A stretch of DNA of 29,481 bases from Cellvibrionales bacterium UBA1854 (lineage in GTDB: Bacteria; Pseudomonadota; Gammaproteobacteria; Pseudomonadales; Porticoccaceae): positions 29,776 to 59,256 of the forward strand of contig DDII01000070.1 in the NCBI GenBank assembly GCA_002338445.1. Direction: 5' to 3'. The position numbers and the translations under genes were made by a program. Every line of letters starts with the position of its first letter. Positions within the stretch are counted from its first letter, which is position 1. Of the stretch, positions 8,828 to 17,640 are shown in pieces. A model generated the notes under the pieces. That model saw only the letters and a program-made list of their open reading frames with translations, made no database searches and was not told where the DNA came from.

Positions 8828-10086
8828 TTTAGTATTTGCTCAGGAAGTAGGGTTTCTCCCCGAGTAAGATCTGCAAGATTTTCGCGTTCTCGCACGAGAT
8901 ATGCTTGGTCACCTGACACCATGACCTCTGCCGCTCTTGGGCGGCTATTATAATTCGAACTCATTGCAAATCCATATGCGCCTGCTGAATGCACGCAGAG
9001 TAGATCACCTGCATCGATTGACAGAAGTCTTTTCAAACCAAGGAAATCACTGCTTTCACATACTGGTCCAACTATATCAAAATATTTTTTGGGCTTGTAA
9101 CCGTCGCAGTTGACGGATTGTATATCCATCCACGCCTGATATAACGCTGGACGAAGCATGTCATTCATTCCTGCATCGACTATTGCAAAATTTTTCACGT
9201 CATTATTTTTGAGGTACAGAACCCTTGTAACGAGATATCCCGCGTTGGCTATGATAGACCTGCCTGGTTCTAGAACCAATGTTTCATTTCGGCCAGAAAA
9301 ACATTTTAAAACTGAATTTAGGAACGCACTTATTGAGGGAGGCTGCTCGTTTTCATAACGAACGCCAAGCCCGCCACCTAAATCAATATGCTCTAAGTGG
9401 ATTCCTTGACTCTTTAACTTATCAGATAGCACTATTAGATGCTCAAGAGCCTGTATTATCGGTTGTATTTCAGTTATTTGTGACCCTATGTGGCAGTCTA
9501 TCCCCACTATTTGGATGTTTTTTAACTTTTTTGCTTTGTTATAAATCTTTTCTGCTTCTTTAATATCAATACCAAATTTACTCTCTTTGAGTCCTGTTGA
9601 AATGTAAGGATGAGTTACTGGGTCAACATCGGGATTGACCCGCACTGAAATCGGCGCAAGTAGTCCTAGATCGAGAGCTAATTGATTAAGTAGAAAAAGT
9701 TCTTCTTCTGATTCAATATTGAAGCAATAGATTCCTACTTCCAATGCGCGTCTCATCTCAACTGAGGTTTTTGCTACCCCAGAGAAAACTATTTTCTTTG
9801 GGTCACCTCCGGCGATTAAAACTCTCTCTAACTCACCGACAGATACGATATCAAACCCTGCGCCGAGACGAGCCAAAACTTGAAGAATTGCCAAATTAGA
9901 GTTGGCTTTTACGGCAAAACAAATTAGGTGTTTATGCCCTCGAAGTGCCTCTTGGTAAGCTATAAAGTTTGATTCTAAAGTTGCGTGACTGTAGATATAG
10001 CAGGGGGTAGAGTACCGCTCGGCAAGTTCTGTTATCGAAAGGCCCTCTATCCAGAGTCGTTGTTTTTCTTCAGAAATTACGCTCAT
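8824..10086 (-). CDS. lysA: Diaminopimelate decarboxylase
   Basis: LysA catalyses the PLP-dependent decarboxylation of meso-DAP to L-lysine, the final step of lysine synthesis. The 420 residues show the fold III decarboxylase pattern: CFAVKANSN with the PLP lysine (Lys60), FDIVSVGELER, GLKESKFGID, HIGSQI, the DLGGGLG glycine loop, EPGRSIIANAG and the C-terminal VCESSDFLG active-site cysteine motif followed by AGAYGFAMSSNYNSRPR. It starts at the ATG at 10084-10086, whose A is shared with the TGA of lptM. It is followed by dapF with a 4-base overlap. Complete. Confidence 0.98.
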   Translation of the reverse strand: MSVISEEKQRLWIEGLSITELAERYSTPCYIYSHATLESNFIAYQEALRGHKHLICFAVKANSNLAILQVLARLGAGFDIVSVGELERVLIAGGDPKKIVFSGVAKTSVEMRRALEVGIYCFNIESEEELFLLNQLALDLGLLAPISVRVNPDVDPVTHPYISTGLKESKFGIDIKEAEKIYNKAKKLKNIQIVGIDCHIGSQITEIQPIIQALEHLIVLSDKLKSQGIHLEHIDLGGGLGVRYENEQPPSISAFLNSVLKCFSGRNETLVLEPGRSIIANAGYLVTRVLYLKNNDVKNFAIVDAGMNDMLRPALYQAWMDIQSVNCDGYKPKKYFDIVGPVCESSDFLGLKRLLSIDAGDLLCVHSAGAYGFAMSSNYNSRPRAAEVMVSGDQAYLVRERENLADLTRGETLLPEQILK

Positions 10087-10226
10087 CAGACATCACTTGA
10101 GATATCGGTGTAAAAGATTTCTGAGGCATGTTCTGGCAGATAAAGTGGCCCTTTGTTACCGCAGCCAGTAAGTGAGGCAACAATCATTACCGCGAAGAGT
10201 ATTGTAAGACGCTCGAATTTTAACAT
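10086..10226 (-). CDS. lptM: LPS-assembly lipoprotein LptM (YifL)
   Basis: A small 46-residue lipoprotein. A hydrophobic signal peptide ends in the lipobox LTGC, with the lipidated cysteine at position 22, immediately followed by GNKGPLYLP, the conserved YifL/LptM signature. LptM is known in E. coli to associate with LptD and promote its disulfide isomerisation during LPS translocon assembly. I start it at the ATG at 10224-10226; the longer open frame back to 10289 has no support. Its stop shares a base with the lysA start, and the lptM-lysA-dapF order is conserved in gammaproteobacteria. Confidence 0.9.
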   Translation of the reverse strand: MLKFERLTILFAVMIVASLTGCGNKGPLYLPEHASEIFYTDISSDV

Positions 10227-10264
10227 TTCCGTTATCCCGGTTACGATGTATAAGTATAACGGCG

Positions 10265-10284
10265 TGAGTGGAATAAAACACTCA
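10265..10284. promoter_or_regulatory. Perfect 6-bp inverted repeat between lptM and cyaY (operator-like)
   Basis: TGAGTG and CACTCA flank an 8-base AT-rich spacer, giving exact dyad symmetry over 20 bases midway between the divergent lptM and cyaY starts. A -10-like TATACT for cyaY lies just to the right at 10291-10296, and a TATACT facing lptM lies to the left at about 10253-10258 on the minus strand. The position suits a repressor or activator site for both genes. The regulator is not recognisable. Confidence 0.3.
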
Positions 10285-10322
10285 ATCATTTATACTCATT
10301 GCTCTTGATGCAGAGGTAAATT

Positions 10323-10652
10323 ATGAACGAAGACAAATTCAATCGATTGGTAGATCAGCTAATGTATAGTCTCGAAGAGGCGCTCGATAATTGCATTTCA
10401 GACATAGACAGCGAGAACTCTTCTGGAATGCTTACTATCACAGTGGAGAGTAATAAAAGTCAAATTGTACTTTCGCGCCAAGTCGCCTCAAGGGAAATAT
10501 GGCTCGCTGATCTATCTGGTGGGTTTCATTTTACTTTGCGAGAGGGGCGGTGGCGAGATACGCAAGACCAAACCTTGCTTGAGAAGAAGTTAGAAAGAGC
10601 TATCCTAGCCCAAGCCAATGAGAGAATTATACTAAATTTTAGCGACTTGTGA
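10323..10652 (+). CDS. cyaY: Frataxin-like iron-sulfur assembly protein CyaY
   Basis: CyaY binds iron and the cysteine desulfurase IscS and modulates Fe-S cluster assembly. The 109-residue protein has the frataxin layout: an acidic N-terminal helix (LMYSLEEALDNC and following DIDSE), the central sheet with QIVLSRQVASREIWLADLSGGFHF, then W and DT in REGRWRDTQDQTLLEKKL, and a C-terminal helix ending near QANERIILNF. GAGG precedes the ATG by seven bases. It is divergent from lptM, a common gammaproteobacterial arrangement, and its last 14 bases overlap the 3' end of argH on the opposite strand. Confidence 0.95.
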   Translation: MNEDKFNRLVDQLMYSLEEALDNCISDIDSENSSGMLTITVESNKSQIVLSRQVASREIWLADLSGGFHFTLREGRWRDTQDQTLLEKKLERAILAQANERIILNFSDL

Positions 10653-12063
10653 TTAAACTCATAGCGCGATTGGCTGCTTCGGCAACAACAGCGGGCGATG
10701 TTCCACCAAAATGGTTTCGAGATTCCACAGAACCTTCCACAGTTAATATATCATAAACATCTATCTCAATCTTATTGCAGAACTGCTTCATTTGAAGAAG
10801 ACTAAGTTGTGGGAGGTCTAAACCTTGCTCGATCGCAAAAGCAACAGTTTCCCCAACTATTTCATGTGCCTCGCGAAATGGCACATTTTTATTTACGAGG
10901 TAATCTGCAAGATCTGTTGCAGTTGGGAAACCTTTAGCGACCGCCTCTAGCATGTTTTTCTTTTTAACTTCTATGTTGGGAATTAAATCAGCAAATGCTC
11001 GGAGACAATCTGACAGAGTATCTACACTATCAAAGAGGGGTTCCTTATCCTCTTGGTTATCTTTGTTGTATGCAAGCGGTTGTGACTTCATAATCGTAAG
11101 AAGTGCAATTAAATTGCCCGTTATCCTTCCAGATTTACCACGAACTAGCTCAGGAACGTCAGGATTTTTCTTCTGAGGCATGATCGATGAACCGGTACAA
11201 AAGCGATCTGGTAGCGCAACGAAATCAAACTGTGCGGAGGTCCAAAGAATTAGTTCTTCAGCCATACGTGATAGATGTGACATTAGTATGCTGGCAACAG
11301 AGCAGAATTCTATGGCAAAGTCTCGGTCGCTCACCGAATCGAGCGAGTTTCTAGTTGGCCTCGCAAAGCCAAGTTTTGATGCCGTAAATTTTCGGTCAAT
11401 TGAAAAGGTTGTTCCCGCGAGTGCTGCAGCACCCAATGGACATTGATTTAAGCGTTCTCTACAACCCATCAACCTACCGTAATCTCGCTCCAACATCTCA
11501 TTCCAAGCCAATAGATGATGACCTAGGGTTACTGGTTGTGCGATCTGTAGATGGGTGAAACCCGGCATAATCGTTCCAGAATGGTATGATGCTAATTCAA
11601 TGATGCCTCGCTGCAAATTGAATAATAATTTGTTAATTGAGTCTATTTGATTGCGGAGCCATAACCTGAGGTCAGTAGCGACTTGGTCATTACGAGATCG
11701 GCCTGTGTGTAGTTTCTTCCCAATCGAGCCAATTTTTTGAACAAGAGCCGCTTCAATGTTCATATGGACATCTTCTAGATCTAATAACCAGTTGAATTTA
11801 TTATTAACGATATCTTTCTTTATATGCTCCAAGCCATCTATTATTTTTTCTGTTTCACCTGCAGTTAATATCCCGACATGTTCGAGCATTTGCGCGTGCG
11901 CTATCGAACCGAGAATATCTTCATTATAGAGGCGTTTGTCAAAAGAGAGAGATGCGGAAAAACGCTTCACAAAGTCATTGATAGGTTCATGGAAGCGACC
12001 TCCCCATGACACGTTGATAGGTTTTTTCGTCATTTTTTTGTTGGCTGACTCTGATTTGTCCAT
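10639..12063 (-). CDS. argH: Argininosuccinate lyase
   Basis: ArgH cleaves argininosuccinate to arginine and fumarate, the last step of arginine synthesis. Fumarase/aspartase superfamily signatures are all present: SWGGRFHEPINDF at the N terminus, LHTGRSRNDQVATDLRLWLR, MPGFTHLQIAQPVTLGHHLL and the catalytic serine loop GSSIMPQKKNPDVPELVRGK. I use the ATG at 12061-12063 (474 residues). A TTG at 12090 and an ATG at 12033 are other in-frame possibilities, and none has a convincing ribosome-binding site. It is divergent from hemC across a gap of about 230 bases, a layout also seen in pseudomonads. The 3' end overlaps cyaY by 14 bases. Confidence 0.97.
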   Translation of the reverse strand: MDKSESANKKMTKKPINVSWGGRFHEPINDFVKRFSASLSFDKRLYNEDILGSIAHAQMLEHVGILTAGETEKIIDGLEHIKKDIVNNKFNWLLDLEDVHMNIEAALVQKIGSIGKKLHTGRSRNDQVATDLRLWLRNQIDSINKLLFNLQRGIIELASYHSGTIMPGFTHLQIAQPVTLGHHLLAWNEMLERDYGRLMGCRERLNQCPLGAAALAGTTFSIDRKFTASKLGFARPTRNSLDSVSDRDFAIEFCSVASILMSHLSRMAEELILWTSAQFDFVALPDRFCTGSSIMPQKKNPDVPELVRGKSGRITGNLIALLTIMKSQPLAYNKDNQEDKEPLFDSVDTLSDCLRAFADLIPNIEVKKKNMLEAVAKGFPTATDLADYLVNKNVPFREAHEIVGETVAFAIEQGLDLPQLSLLQMKQFCNKIEIDVYDILTVEGSVESRNHFGGTSPAVVAEAANRAMSLITSR

Positions 12064-12109
12064 TAGCTTTTGCCGTAAACGATAATTCAATGGGAGTCAT
12101 TATAACTGA

Positions 12110-12137
12110 TTGCTCTTGCTAAAAAACTCTATATAAC
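12110..12137 (+). promoter_or_regulatory. Candidate sigma-70 promoter upstream of hemC
   Basis: TTGCTC at 12110-12115 and TATAAC at 12132-12137 are separated by 16 bases. This is the best sigma-70-like pair seen in the argH-hemC intergenic region (12064-12294). It would give a leader of about 150 bases before hemC. I see no other gene or structured element in this gap. Confidence 0.3.
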
Positions 12138-12294
12138 TTGCCACAAGTCGAAAAGCTTACAAATTATGTTGAAGACTAAACCGCAATACGAAGAATAAGT
12201 AGGATACTGTTGGGCGCAAAAAAATTACCGAACAACTGGCAATAGGCAGTAAAACGTTGATAATGAAACTATTTAAATCGCAGAGGTTATAACT

Positions 12295-13227
12295 TTGAGG
12301 GAATCTATTCGGATTGCAACTAGGCGAAGCCCTTTGGCAATTTGGCAAGCAGAGTTCGTAAGAAAAAAACTATGGGAATTGAATCCAGAATTAGAGGTAG
12401 AGTTGGTCGCCTTGAATACCAAGGGTGACCAAGCTCTTGATGTTGCGCTGTCAGAGCTTGGAGGGAAAGGTTTATTTATTAATGAGCTGGAAAGCGCCTT
12501 GCTTGATGGTCGCGCTGACATAGCTGTCCACTCACTAAAGGACATGCCAACTACATTGTCAGAAAATTTTTGTTTAGGTGCGGTATGTGCGAGGGGTAAT
12601 CCATGTGATGCTTTGGTGACGAATTTGTCAAGTTCATTAAAAAATCTCAAACCTGGTTCGATTGTTGGTACTTCGAGTCTTCGGCGGCGCAGTCAGTTAT
12701 TGGCGGCTCATCCCCACTTAGAGGTCAGAGAAATTAGAGGTAATGTAAATACTCGTTTAGATAAGCTGGACAATGGCAGTTATCATGCAATTATATTAGC
12801 GTCCATCGGTCTAGAAAGACTTAAATTGCATCATCGAATTTCCTGTCGTTTATCAATTAATGAGATGTTGCCTGCGCCAGGGCAGGGAGTTATCGCGGTT
12901 CAATGTCATGCCGGAGACCCAAGTATAAAGTCGTTGATTGTGCCTCTACATGATGAGATTACAGGCTATTGCGTGGCTGCTGAGAGGGCGGTGAGCGCTC
13001 GTCTCAATGGCAATTGTCAAGTTCCCATAGCAGCATATGCCGAGTTGCAAGGAGAAAGAAACGAAATTGTTTTGAGGGCCATGGTTGGTAGTTTAGATGG
13101 CACGTCGATAATATGTGCCAGGGACTGGGATTGTCCAAATAATGCGGTTAAGTTGGGGAACAGAGTTGGCGATAAATTACTTGGGCTTGGAGCCGATAAA
13201 ATACTAAACAATGTGGCTGGAACTTGA
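12295..13227 (+). CDS. hemC: Hydroxymethylbilane synthase (porphobilinogen deaminase)
   Basis: HemC polymerises four porphobilinogens into hydroxymethylbilane for haem and sirohaem. The 310 residues include IRIATRRSPLAIWQAE, GGKGLFINELESALL, the catalytic aspartate in ADIAVHSLKDMP, GTSSLRRRSQL, EIRGNVNTRLDKLD, LPAPGQGVIAVQC and the cofactor-anchoring cysteine in RLNGNCQVPIAAYAE. All key residues are intact. The start is TTG at 12295, supported by AGAGG at 12282-12286 and by alignment of the next residues to the family N terminus. First gene of the hemC-hemD-hemX-hemY run; hemD follows after 14 bases. Confidence 0.97.
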   Translation: MRESIRIATRRSPLAIWQAEFVRKKLWELNPELEVELVALNTKGDQALDVALSELGGKGLFINELESALLDGRADIAVHSLKDMPTTLSENFCLGAVCARGNPCDALVTNLSSSLKNLKPGSIVGTSSLRRRSQLLAAHPHLEVREIRGNVNTRLDKLDNGSYHAIILASIGLERLKLHHRISCRLSINEMLPAPGQGVIAVQCHAGDPSIKSLIVPLHDEITGYCVAAERAVSARLNGNCQVPIAAYAELQGERNEIVLRAMVGSLDGTSIICARDWDCPNNAVKLGNRVGDKLLGLGADKILNNVAGT

Positions 13228-13241
13228 GACGGTGAGTCTTT

Positions 13242-13997
13242 ATGAATTGTAAAAAAAACGTATTATTGATTCGCTCCTTCAGAGGTGATGACGAGTTAGT
13301 GAGACAGTTGGATGATGCATTGATTAACGTTTTTTGTATTCCAATAACTCGAATTGAGGAGATCGAGCTGGATCAGCGCGACAAAAATATCATCTTTAAT
13401 TTTGATCACTTTGACATTGCTATATTTGTTAGTGTAAACGCGGCAAGGATTGGGTTATCTTTGTTAGAGAAATATTGGCCGATTTTCCCGCAACATGTGG
13501 TGTTTTTTGCTATTGGTGCTCAAACTGCCGAATGCATCAGTGACCATAATTTAGAGGTAATTGTGCCTTCAACGGAAACGACAGAGGGTCTTCTTTCTCT
13601 GCGGGGGTTAAGGGATGTTGTATCAAAAAGGATTGTTATCTTCAGAGGTCAGGGTGGTCGCGAAAAACTCGCTTGCGAGCTAGCCAAACGAGGAGCGCAG
13701 ATAACCTACTACGAAGTCTACAGGCGTGTAACTGACGAGGACAAACTAAAAAATGCGTTAAAAGTATTGCCATCAGTAGACTGTTTGGTAGCACACAGTT
13801 CGGCATCACTTGAGCTATTAGGTCGTCCATCTCATCTCATTGCCTCTAAACTGAGGGTCGTTGTGCCGAGTGATCGTGTTGGTGGCTATGCCGCTGATTT
13901 GGGTTATCGTCTATTGAACGTCGCAAAGGGCGCAGCTCCGTGCTCAATGCGTGAAGCCGTGATGTCTGCTCTCAAAGAAATATCGTTAGCAACTTAG
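13242..13997 (+). CDS. hemD: Uroporphyrinogen-III synthase
   Basis: HemD cyclises hydroxymethylbilane with inversion of ring D. Overall conservation in this family is low, but the 251-residue product has the expected VLLIRSF start, the FVSVNAARIGL motif, FFAIGAQTAE, and the best-conserved interdomain stretch VIFRGQGGREKLACELAKRGA followed by YYEVYRR. HSSASLELL, the second-domain equivalent, comes later. It lies 14 bases after hemC and 56 before hemX; this context makes the call secure. Confidence 0.93.
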   Translation: MNCKKNVLLIRSFRGDDELVRQLDDALINVFCIPITRIEEIELDQRDKNIIFNFDHFDIAIFVSVNAARIGLSLLEKYWPIFPQHVVFFAIGAQTAECISDHNLEVIVPSTETTEGLLSLRGLRDVVSKRIVIFRGQGGREKLACELAKRGAQITYYEVYRRVTDEDKLKNALKVLPSVDCLVAHSSASLELLGRPSHLIASKLRVVVPSDRVGGYAADLGYRLLNVAKGAAPCSMREAVMSALKEISLAT

Positions 13998-14053
13998 TCC
14001 TTTTGAATTGGGGTGTTTCTGCGTAATTTTATCTAAAAATATGGAGTTAATAC

Positions 14054-15133
14054 GTGTCTAACTCGGTAAAGCCGACAGAGCAGCAAACTCATGTAGCTCA
14101 AGTGGATCGGAGTCGAACCAAAAGGTTTCCTCTCATTTTCGTTTTGTTTGCGATAGTAATTTCTTTTATATGCTTTTGGTCTTATTACCAAAAACTTTAT
14201 TTGGACAGATCTTTGAAGTCTATTTTTTCCAAGATGTCCAGTTTGGAGACCAGCATCGCCCATGATGAAGCGATTATCAATGATTTGCGTCAAAAATCAT
14301 CAAAATCTAATCTGCTTATTGATCGAGTGACAAGTCTAGAAAAATTCGTCGATAAAACAGCGAGATTTATGATGGAAGGTAGTGATTTTTCGAGAGATAA
14401 ATGGCTACTTTTGGAGTCCGTTTATCTGATGAGATTAGCCAAACATGAGATAAAGATTAATCGAAACGGTGAGGATGTTGCGCGTATTTTGACCCTTATA
14501 GATGACATTTTGGCCGAATTAAATGATCCGAACTTTTCATCCGTCCGCACTGCTCTCGCAATGGATATCAAGGATCTTAAAGCTTTAAGGAGTAATGTTT
14601 TAGAGGAAACTTTTTTAGAACTCTTAGATATTGGTGAAAAAGTCGTTCTGTTTAAGGGTTTAAGAAGCTCGATTTATACCATCGCCTCAGTTGCAGAGAA
14701 TGGCGAGTCCAAGGTCTCTGAGAAGCTGACTCATGATACTCTTGATGCAAATGTAGGTTGGGAAAGCTTGTGGAGGAAGCTTGAGGGATTTATTTCCATC
14801 CAAAAACACAGTGACGCTCTCCCTCCCTTACTTGATAATCAGCAAGAATCTTTTGTGAGGTCTGCTTTACTAAGTTTTTTATTACAGGCGAGATACGCTC
14901 TTATTCTTGAACAAGGAACCATATATAGAATTAATTTGTTGGAGGCGGCAGACACTGTCGATCGATTTTTTTTACATGAAAGTAATGCCGTGGCTCTCTC
15001 GAATCAGCTAAGAAGATTAGCGGAGCGACCTGTTAACCGTGGATCTCTGAGTATTGGACGCTCTGATAACGCATTTGCGGCTGCGATTGGAACGGAAATG
15101 TTAGAGTTTAAAAGCAAGGATGATCGGCCATGA
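14054..15133 (+). CDS. hemX: HemX-family membrane-anchored protein
   Basis: A 359-residue bitopic protein. A short polar N terminus is followed by one membrane segment (about residues 25-43, FPLIFVLFAIVISFICFW). A long, predominantly helical periplasmic part follows, with a coiled-coil like stretch at about 50-100 and the family motif KWLLLESVYLMRLAKHEI at about 115. Members are encoded between hemD and hemY in gammaproteobacteria. Annotation as uroporphyrinogen-III C-methyltransferase is historical and no SAM-binding motif is visible here. The start is GTG at 14054 with GGAG at 14043-14046. It overlaps hemY by 4 bases. Function is uncertain; a scaffold role in tetrapyrrole synthesis is inference from context. 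Confidence 0.88.
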   Translation: MSNSVKPTEQQTHVAQVDRSRTKRFPLIFVLFAIVISFICFWSYYQKLYLDRSLKSIFSKMSSLETSIAHDEAIINDLRQKSSKSNLLIDRVTSLEKFVDKTARFMMEGSDFSRDKWLLLESVYLMRLAKHEIKINRNGEDVARILTLIDDILAELNDPNFSSVRTALAMDIKDLKALRSNVLEETFLELLDIGEKVVLFKGLRSSIYTIASVAENGESKVSEKLTHDTLDANVGWESLWRKLEGFISIQKHSDALPPLLDNQQESFVRSALLSFLLQARYALILEQGTIYRINLLEAADTVDRFFLHESNAVALSNQLRRLAERPVNRGSLSIGRSDNAFAAAIGTEMLEFKSKDDRP

Positions 15134-16326
15134 GAAGCTATTTAGTAGTATTAGTGCTAACTATACTTTTTGGAGCATTTTTTGTGGGAATTGTGCAAGA
15201 GCACAGAGGATACATATTAATCGTATTCGATCAGATAAGTATTGGAATGAATATTTGGATGGCAATTTTAGCTTTTTGTACAATGTTTTTTATATTAATT
15301 ACGGTGATTTTAATTTTTTTTGATCTATCATCGGGCTTTGGTTTTCGAAAGAGGTGGGAGGATCATTTACAAAATAAAAGTTTAAAGTCTACGATGATTG
15401 GGCTTCAAAGTTATGTGCTCGGTTCTTGGAGTGATGCGGCCCGACAGTTGTCGTCTCAAAAGAAATCTACACTCCCTCCCGAAATCTTAATGCTATATGT
15501 GGCAAAAGCTGAGGCTAATGATGGTAACTCAGATCGAGCAAGAGAGATCATAGAGAAGCTTAAAAGGCGTTTCCCAAAATTGAAATCAGAGGCCGACTTA
15601 ATGCTTGCTGGCATACTTTGCGATGAGAGTAAATATTCTGAGGCCGAAGAATTGCTTTGGGAGGCACACCAGCGAGATTACTCCAATTGGTTGATCATTG
15701 AAGCCCTTGTTCATATCAGCAACGAAAATCAAAATTGGAATAGAATTTGTGCGATCCTTCCGACATTAAAGGCTATAAAAAGCGTGCCATCAGGTAGAAA
15801 GATTCTCGTTGAAGAAATAGCGTACCAAGCGAAAATCCAAACTTTCATGGGAGCATCCGATGAGGAAGGTCGAGTGAGGCGTAAAAAATTACAAGAACTT
15901 TGGAAAAGTATTCCTCGCACATACCGAAAATCGTCAAATGTCATAATTACTTTTACCAAAGCTTTAGTTTTAGTCGACTCAGGGTTCGATGCAAAAGTTT
16001 TGCTTGAAAAGGAACTACTTAATCGGTGGTGCCCTCTGTTGGTTTCTCAATTTGGAAAAATAGAAGAGCCTACCACGCTTGAGCATCTTGCTACCGCAGA
16101 GTTATGGTTGAAAAAGTATCCGAATGATTCTGAGCTTCTCCTCGCTCTTGGACGGATTTCAAAGAGATTAAATTTTTTTGCGAAAGCAACAGATTATCTT
16201 GAACAGCTTCTATCAAAAAATCGATCGACAGCTGTACTTGCTGAGTTAGCGGAAGTAAAAGCAAATTTAGGTGAAACGACTTGTGCAATACAGCTCTATC
16301 AAAGCATGCTCGATGCGACAACCTAA
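15130..16326 (+). CDS. hemY: HemY-family TPR membrane protein
   Basis: A 398-residue protein with two N-terminal membrane segments (about 4-24 and 40-65), the HemY_N domain, then helical TPR-like repeats from about 90 to the C terminus. GSWSDAARQLSS, LLYVAKAEANDGN-like and SEAEELLWEAHQRDYSNW belong to this region, and AELAEVKANLGETTCAIQLY forms a clear last repeat. It is the proteobacterial HemY, a haem-biosynthesis associated protein of unknown activity, and not the Bacillus protoporphyrinogen oxidase that shares the name. It starts in an ATGA overlap with hemX and is the last gene of the hem run; a probable terminator follows five bases after its stop. Confidence 0.92.
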   Translation: MRSYLVVLVLTILFGAFFVGIVQEHRGYILIVFDQISIGMNIWMAILAFCTMFFILITVILIFFDLSSGFGFRKRWEDHLQNKSLKSTMIGLQSYVLGSWSDAARQLSSQKKSTLPPEILMLYVAKAEANDGNSDRAREIIEKLKRRFPKLKSEADLMLAGILCDESKYSEAEELLWEAHQRDYSNWLIIEALVHISNENQNWNRICAILPTLKAIKSVPSGRKILVEEIAYQAKIQTFMGASDEEGRVRRKKLQELWKSIPRTYRKSSNVIITFTKALVLVDSGFDAKVLLEKELLNRWCPLLVSQFGKIEEPTTLEHLATAELWLKKYPNDSELLLALGRISKRLNFFAKATDYLEQLLSKNRSTAVLAELAEVKANLGETTCAIQLYQSMLDATT

Positions 16327-16330
16327 AGAC

Positions 16331-16362
16331 ACTCTTAATTTGGCTTAGAGTTGCTTTTTTTT
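16331..16362 (+). terminator. Probable intrinsic terminator after hemY, overlapping the mnmC 3' end
   Basis: A 7-bp stem with one bulged T (ACTCT-AA pairing with TT-AGAGT, 16331-16351) and a six-base loop is followed by TTGC and then eight T residues (16355-16362). It lies just past the hemY stop. The sequence includes the TAA of the convergent mnmC, whose last codons (lysines) supply the T-run. The stem is AT-containing, so strength is uncertain. Confidence 0.6.
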
Positions 16363-17640
16363 CAGAGCTCTTATTATAAAACGTGCGGGATGCATAGCTT
16401 TGCGCAAGTCTTTTTCTAAGGGAGAGGGTTCTCTCGCTATTTCAGCTGCAAGTAGTTTTGCGCCGAGTGGCGCGTAACTTAAGCCTCGGGATCCTAAACC
16501 GCAATGTATATAAAGGTTTGGTAAGTATGTACCATATGTTGCGATTTGACTTTTCGCATCTTTTCTTAACTCAGAGAACGCCTCTATCATTTCGGATAAA
16601 TTGGGCACTGCACCTACGATAGGAAGGTAATCTGGTGTTGTGCAGCGAAAGTCGGCCCGTCCATCGAGGTTGGCTGGACTGAAGTGGCCCACCAGCTTTT
16701 TTAGTAGTGGATCATTTGAGCTAAGTTTCTCGAGATTTTTTTTATGGTCAGAAATACAGACTTCTCGATCCTGAGATTTGCTGTAAGTCGCGCCGCAACT
16801 ATGTGACCCATTAGTGCCCGGAGTTAAATAACCTTGTCCGCATATGACAACACGAAGTCTATTACTCGCAATTGTCGTTGGGATTTCAGTTATTTGTCCG
16901 CGCACTTTTTTCACAGGTAAAAACTGTGTTTGTGAAAAATTTAGGCATTCGTAAGAATTTGCTAGAACTAATATTGGTGTTTCAGCAAATTTATTCCCCA
17001 TTGAGTCAAAGAGGTTCCATGTGTTCAGTTTCCGTCTGTACTCAATTTTTTTAATGACGGCTTTTTTTAAACTGATGTTTGGATGTTTTAATAATCTCTC
17101 ACAAACTGCTACTGGGGGTAGCCAGCCCAGTAAAGGAAAATAAAGGGCACTTGGTGAGCAGAGCGCTAGACCGCTAATTTTTTTTATATTTCGCTTATCA
17201 AGTAGACTAAAAAAAGAATTGCTTTGACCCAAATTTTGAAAAATCGTTTTCTGTTTTTGTGCATCATGGATGCTACTTGGCAGAATCATCACCCCACACT
17301 GTTCCCCTAGGCCAGACCGCCAAAACGATTTATAAAAGCTACTGGCATTCACCATAGCTTTATAATTTATTTGTGGTAACGGGGTGCTATGAAGCGATAG
17401 CCGAGGATAAATTACTGCTTGCCTATTCCCGGACCCTTCCTGAGCGGGTTTTTCATGGCGATCAATAACTGTGACGTTGTATCCAATATTAGCCAGCGCA
17501 GAAGCGGTCGTGCAACCAGCTAATCCTGCACCTACTACTGTGACATCTTTTTGAAGAGAAAGCTTTTGTGGTTCGATGTTGTTGTGCCAGCTAGATGACG
17601 ATTTATTGCTTTCTTGACGAAGTCGACTCTCCTTTTTCAT
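16345..17640 (-). CDS. mnmC: FAD-dependent cmnm5(s2)U34 oxidoreductase, stand-alone MnmC C-terminal domain
   Basis: In E. coli the MnmC C-terminal domain oxidises cmnm5(s2)U34 to nm5(s2)U34 and the N-terminal domain then methylates it to mnm5(s2)U34. This 431-residue protein corresponds only to the oxidoreductase half: a dinucleotide-binding VVGAGLAGC (residues 35-43), GSGNRQAVIYPRLSLH, CGVMILP, LGWLPP, LPVKKVRGQITEIPTT, GYLTP, CGATYS, DFRCTTPDYLPIVGAVP and the C-terminal GLGSRGLSYAPLGAKLLAAEIA. No methyltransferase domain precedes it: the N-terminal 30 residues are polar and unconserved. It starts in an ATGA overlap with fldB, which suggests translational coupling. The methylation step must be done by a separate MnmD-like protein, or the pathway stops at nm5U. 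Confidence 0.88.
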   Translation of the reverse strand: MKKESRLRQESNKSSSSWHNNIEPQKLSLQKDVTVVGAGLAGCTTASALANIGYNVTVIDRHEKPAQEGSGNRQAVIYPRLSLHSTPLPQINYKAMVNASSFYKSFWRSGLGEQCGVMILPSSIHDAQKQKTIFQNLGQSNSFFSLLDKRNIKKISGLALCSPSALYFPLLGWLPPVAVCERLLKHPNISLKKAVIKKIEYRRKLNTWNLFDSMGNKFAETPILVLANSYECLNFSQTQFLPVKKVRGQITEIPTTIASNRLRVVICGQGYLTPGTNGSHSCGATYSKSQDREVCISDHKKNLEKLSSNDPLLKKLVGHFSPANLDGRADFRCTTPDYLPIVGAVPNLSEMIEAFSELRKDAKSQIATYGTYLPNLYIHCGLGSRGLSYAPLGAKLLAAEIAREPSPLEKDLRKAMHPARFIIRALKKKQL

